This document shows, piece by piece, positions 42,540-45,558 of a stretch of 45,558 nucleotides of DNA. The notes under the pieces were generated by a model, which did not search any database, was not told the origin of the DNA, and saw only the letters and a list, made by a program, of their open reading frames with translations. Source of the DNA: CAZRUA01 sp964603125 (GTDB taxonomy: Bacteria > Bacteroidota > Bacteroidia > B-17B0 > Aurantibacillaceae). How positions within the stretch are numbered: position 1 is the first letter of the stretch; the number at the start of each line of letters is the position of its first letter. The stretch spans positions 1 to 45,558 of the forward strand of contig CAZRUA010000014.1 in NCBI GenBank assembly GCA_964603125.1, given 5' to 3'. The position numbers and the translations under genes are program-made.

Positions 42540-43757
42540 ATGTCTGGCAAAAAATACTCACTCACACTTATATTCCTTACAATACTGATTGATTGTATTG
42601 GATTTGGAATAATAATTCCTGTTACACCAAAATTAATTGAACAGCTAAGCGGCAAGGGAGCGGCAGAAGCCAGTACAATTGGTGGATGGTTAATGTTTGC
42701 TTACTCAATTATGCAATTTATTTTCGCGCCTATTTTAGGTGGTATTAGCGATAAGTATGGAAGAAAGCCTGTTTTGTTAATTGCTTTATTTGGTTTAGGT
42801 TTAGATTACTTGATGTTAAGTTTTGCTCCTTCACTAGCTTGGTTGTTTGTAGGAAGATTAATTGCGGGCTTTTGCGGTGCCAGTTTTAGTGTTGCTTCAG
42901 CTTATATTGCGGATGTATCTGAGCCAGAAAATAGAGCAAAGAATTTTGGTTTAATAGGAGCGGCTTTTGGTGTCGGCTTTATTTTAGGCCCATTGTTAGG
43001 AGCTTTATTTAGCGCTATAAGTGTTAGAGCTCCTTTTATGGCAGCTAGTGCACTATCATTAATTAATTTTTTCTTAGGGTTATTTTTGATTCAAGAATCT
43101 TTGAAGAAAGAGAATCGTAGACCATTTGAATTTAAACGCGCCAATCCATTAGGTGCTTTTTTAAATTTAAAGCGATATCCACATTTAATAGCATTATTAG
43201 TGGGCCAGTTTTTTCTTTATATGGCAGGGAAGACAATTGAAATTATTTGGGGTTATTATAATATTTTAAAATTTGGATGGAGCGAAAAGCAAATAGGAAT
43301 TTCATTAACAGTTGTTGGAATTCTTGTTTCTTTAGTTCAAGGATTATTAATACGATGGTTTATTAAACGTTATGGAAACTTTAAATCAATAGTTATTGGG
43401 ATGTTTTTTTACATTATTGGCTTGTTCTGTTTTTCTTTTGCTTCAGCAGATTGGATGATGTATGTGTTTTTAATTCCTTATTGTCTAGGAGGTTTAAGTG
43501 GGCCTGCAATTCAAGGCTTGGCATCAAGTAAAATTCCCGAAAACGAACAAGGTGAGTTCCAAGGTTTAAATACTGCTATGTTAAGCTTAGTATCAATCAT
43601 AAACCCAATTGTAATGTCGAGTTTGTTTTATTCATTCTCAAAACCAAATGCTACAATTTATTTCCCTGGTATTTCGTTTTTTATAAGTGGATTCTTAGCA
43701 ATAATTGGTGGCATTTTTATTTATACTGGGATAAAGAAAAATAAATTGATTGTTTAA
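42540..43757 (+). CDS. Tet-type MFS drug exporter
   Basis: This 405-aa inner-membrane protein has 12 predicted helices. It begins LTLIFLTILIDCIGFGIIIPVTPKL (the Tet-type first helix with Asp18), then motif A GGISDKYGRKP (about 67-77), GRLIAGFCGASFSVASAYIADVSEPENRAKNFGLIGAAFGVGFILGPLLG (helices 4-5 with antiporter motif C), and a second half of about 180 residues. It is a H+ antiporter of the TCR/Tet (DHA1) group; substrate, including tetracycline, cannot be read from sequence. No TetR gene is adjacent. Its stop is 2 nt from the converging gene. Confidence 0.9.
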   Translation: MSGKKYSLTLIFLTILIDCIGFGIIIPVTPKLIEQLSGKGAAEASTIGGWLMFAYSIMQFIFAPILGGISDKYGRKPVLLIALFGLGLDYLMLSFAPSLAWLFVGRLIAGFCGASFSVASAYIADVSEPENRAKNFGLIGAAFGVGFILGPLLGALFSAISVRAPFMAASALSLINFFLGLFLIQESLKKENRRPFEFKRANPLGAFLNLKRYPHLIALLVGQFFLYMAGKTIEIIWGYYNILKFGWSEKQIGISLTVVGILVSLVQGLLIRWFIKRYGNFKSIVIGMFFYIIGLFCFSFASADWMMYVFLIPYCLGGLSGPAIQGLASSKIPENEQGEFQGLNTAMLSLVSIINPIVMSSLFYSFSKPNATIYFPGISFFISGFLAIIGGIFIYTGIKKNKLIV

Positions 43758-43759
43758 AA

Positions 43760-45558
43760 TTAGAACCCTATCCTAAATCCAAATCGGTAATATAATTTTA
43801 TTTTTTGATTGCTTTGAACGGCGCTCGCCACATCAAACCTAAACACTTTAAATATTTTATCAATACCAATATAAACTTCATTGTACTGAGATGTTGGTGT
43901 TATAACAGAATTTAGACCAACAATTTCATAAAACTTTGTCTTACGCAACAAAGGTATTTTACTAATGAAAAAGCCACGGAAGTTATGTGATATATGTGTT
44001 TCAATAAATTTATCGTTGGTGCTATAACCATAATAACTTAATCCATGAAATTCGGATAGTTGTGTTCGTGTTTGTGAAAATGGCGCGTCTGAATTTGGTT
44101 TGTTTAATAAAAATAATGTTTGATTGCCATTAAAATGTTTGTAATCAATAAAATTCATGTTCGAATTATTAAAGAAAATACCTGCACTCACATCAAACGT
44201 CATTTCTCCAAGTGCACGTAACTCAAGGTCTTTTCCTACACCTAGTTCTAAATAGTCGTAATTGAAGTTGGCATTTTTTGTTGATAAACCCTTTTTATAA
44301 GTGAATGAAAATTCGGGCCATTTTGTGTCTAATAGTCGTTTAAACTGAGGATATGTTTCATATTTGGCATATGGTATAAAACGGAAGGAGAATTGAAATT
44401 GTAGTAAACTATGCTTGTTAAAAGCAGGAGAATCATCATAAACGCCGGCATTTAAAGGGTTATTGGAAGTAAAATGTCTGTCTTGTTCTATCCAGTAGTA
44501 AAAGCTTTTGTTTTGCAGTGCAGCTCGATTTTGATAATTTATACTCGCATTGGCAAATAAACCATTTACCAATTCATGATTGTAGCTTATTTGAGTAATA
44601 TCCGTTTGGTATAGTTTCATGTAATTGTGCTTGTCTAACAATGTATACCAATTGTTTAAAAATGTTCCTATTGGCTCATGCTGATTATATTGTTTTATGT
44701 ACCTGCCGATATTTACACTAAAGGATTGGCCATGCTTAGGGTTAAAGCGATAGGAATAACGGAATCCTCCACTAAATTTTTTGTTATCTACACCATATCT
44801 GAAACTATTTTCTATTGCCCAACGTTTCCATGTTTCTTTATCAAATTTTCTAAAGGTCCAGTCTGCTTTTATTGATAAGCCTTCTACGGTGTTGTAGCTT
44901 AATGTGTTTATTAAAGGACTGGTTACAAATCGTGTTCCTTTAAAATTATTTTGGTAGTCGTAACCTTGAATCAAAGTTTCGCCAAAGTTAAATTTGTTTT
45001 GTGCTTTGTTAACTGAATCTTTGTACTCTTTACTTTCTTGACGAACTAAAATACTATCGCCTTTGTGGTAATATTTTTTTTCTTCTTCACTTAATATACT
45101 TGTTCTTGTTGTGCTCCAAAAGCTTGTATCTTTTTTGGTTGCGGCTTCGTCAATTTTGAAAACTTCATTGCTAAAGAATTTTTTTGGAAAGGTTTTGTTT
45201 ACTTCATAATTAGAAATGGATGCTGTACTTATATCTGTAGCCTTAATGCCAAATACTTTTATTTTGCTCGAAAACTGCAATTGAAGTGGCATCCATATAC
45301 TATCGTTTACTTTAACCATCTCTTGTTTAATGTTCACGGTATCGGCAAAATCAATTTGCGCGTCTTTAGTTACAAATAAATCGCATCCATATATTTGATA
45401 GTTTTCTTGAGAAGCGATGTAAATTTTTCCGTTAAAAAGAGGGTCACCTTTTCTTCTCGGAATAATTTCAACAATATCAATTTCTTTATTGTCTACAAAG
45501 ATGCTTCCTTGATATTTGTATTTATAGCTAAGCAATGAGCCAGTTGCAAGTGGCGATA
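43760..45558 (-). CDS. DUF5686 outer-membrane protein, N-terminus cut by the window end
   Basis: The frame stays open from the edge (SPLATGSLLSYKYKYQGS) through 599 codons to the stop at 43760, so the N-terminus lies outside. No start codon should be set here: the TTG at 45535 is internal. The visible part has a DUF5686 central domain (YKYQGSIFVDNKEIDIVEIIPRRKGDPLFNGKIYI, about the first 150 residues) and a beta-barrel with aromatic strands ending KLYYRFGFRIGF. The complete family members carry an N-terminal signal peptide and a carboxypeptidase-regulatory domain and are about 800 residues. Outer-membrane; function unknown. Confidence 0.85.
   Translation of the reverse strand, partial: SPLATGSLLSYKYKYQGSIFVDNKEIDIVEIIPRRKGDPLFNGKIYIASQENYQIYGCDLFVTKDAQIDFADTVNIKQEMVKVNDSIWMPLQLQFSSKIKVFGIKATDISTASISNYEVNKTFPKKFFSNEVFKIDEAATKKDTSFWSTTRTSILSEEEKKYYHKGDSILVRQESKEYKDSVNKAQNKFNFGETLIQGYDYQNNFKGTRFVTSPLINTLSYNTVEGLSIKADWTFRKFDKETWKRWAIENSFRYGVDNKKFSGGFRYSYRFNPKHGQSFSVNIGRYIKQYNQHEPIGTFLNNWYTLLDKHNYMKLYQTDITQISYNHELVNGLFANASINYQNRAALQNKSFYYWIEQDRHFTSNNPLNAGVYDDSPAFNKHSLLQFQFSFRFIPYAKYETYPQFKRLLDTKWPEFSFTYKKGLSTKNANFNYDYLELGVGKDLELRALGEMTFDVSAGIFFNNSNMNFIDYKHFNGNQTLFLLNKPNSDAPFSQTRTQLSEFHGLSYYGYSTNDKFIETHISHNFRGFFISKIPLLRKTKFYEIVGLNSVITPTSQYNEVYIGIDKIFKVFRFDVASAVQSNQKIKLYYRFGFRIGF

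Noticed and set aside
1..45558. Mobile elements, CRISPR arrays, attachment sites, rRNA
   Set aside because: No transposase, integrase, direct repeats with spacers, or rRNA-like segments were seen.

Overview
The window is a stretch of chromosome from an AT-rich member of the Bacteroidota. Several things point there independently: C-terminal type IX secretion (T9SS) sorting domains on two exported proteins, outer-membrane families typical of the phylum (putative porin, DUF5686, TPR/PD40/OmpA fusion), promoter boxes of the TAnnTTTG type instead of the sigma-70 -10 hexamer, and few Shine-Dalgarno sequences. I cannot name a genus. No insertion sequence, prophage, CRISPR array or rRNA was seen, so this looks like core chromosome rather than an island.

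Layout. 1-2540 (-): a double amidohydrolase, cut by the window start. 2622-5989 (+): SirB/cytochrome c fusion and HflX, then a DUF937-like protein, YbaB/EbfC and a small OmpA protein. 6003-9303 (-): a small T9SS cargo protein whose signal-peptide codons form a perfect 20-bp hairpin, and a CPA2 antiporter with Usp-like tail. 9406-15737 (-): a tight six-gene operon (SpoIIM-like, membrane protein, DUF4129, DUF4350, MoxR, DUF58) with a divergent RDD gene at 15808-16560. 16557-19163 (-): a broken small membrane gene, an M28 peptidase, a PolB-type exonuclease and an unknown protein. 19191-21628 (+): gmk, metF and an SDR. 21634-25248 (-): Ppx/GppA, an NtrC-like regulator without a DNA-binding domain, and mqo. 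25312-30654 (-): a 1133-aa T9SS adhesin-like protein and a 582-aa MORN/YwqK repeat protein. 30848-34305 (+): TolC, HlyD-type adaptor, TsaB. 34302-37240 (-): putative porin and patatin. 37410-38933 (+): a histidine kinase with a duplicated sensor. 38911-39908 (-): aroK and an unknown gene. 40073-40145 (+): tRNA-Lys(UUU) with promoter and terminator. 40200-42260 (-): TPR/PD40/OmpA protein. 42540-43757 (+): Tet-type MFS exporter. 43760-45558 (-): DUF5686 protein, cut by the window end.

How the genes fit together. Much of the content is envelope biology (secretion cargo, porins, OmpA anchors, efflux parts, lipid hydrolase), mixed with housekeeping enzymes (gmk, metF, mqo, aroK, tsaB, HflX). The best candidate for a poorly described system is the six-gene MoxR/DUF58 membrane operon plus its divergent RDD partner; its first four genes all start with GTG or TTG, and all junctions are within 11 nt. 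The best sequence-level oddities are the hairpin inside a signal peptide at 6888-6933, the broken gene at 16557-16835, the duplicated sensor module in the kinase at 37410, and start codons that sit directly on promoter boxes. No stretch over 300 bases lacks a gene or gene remnant; the longest gap, 42261-42539, holds only a candidate promoter and a pair of short palindromic repeats.
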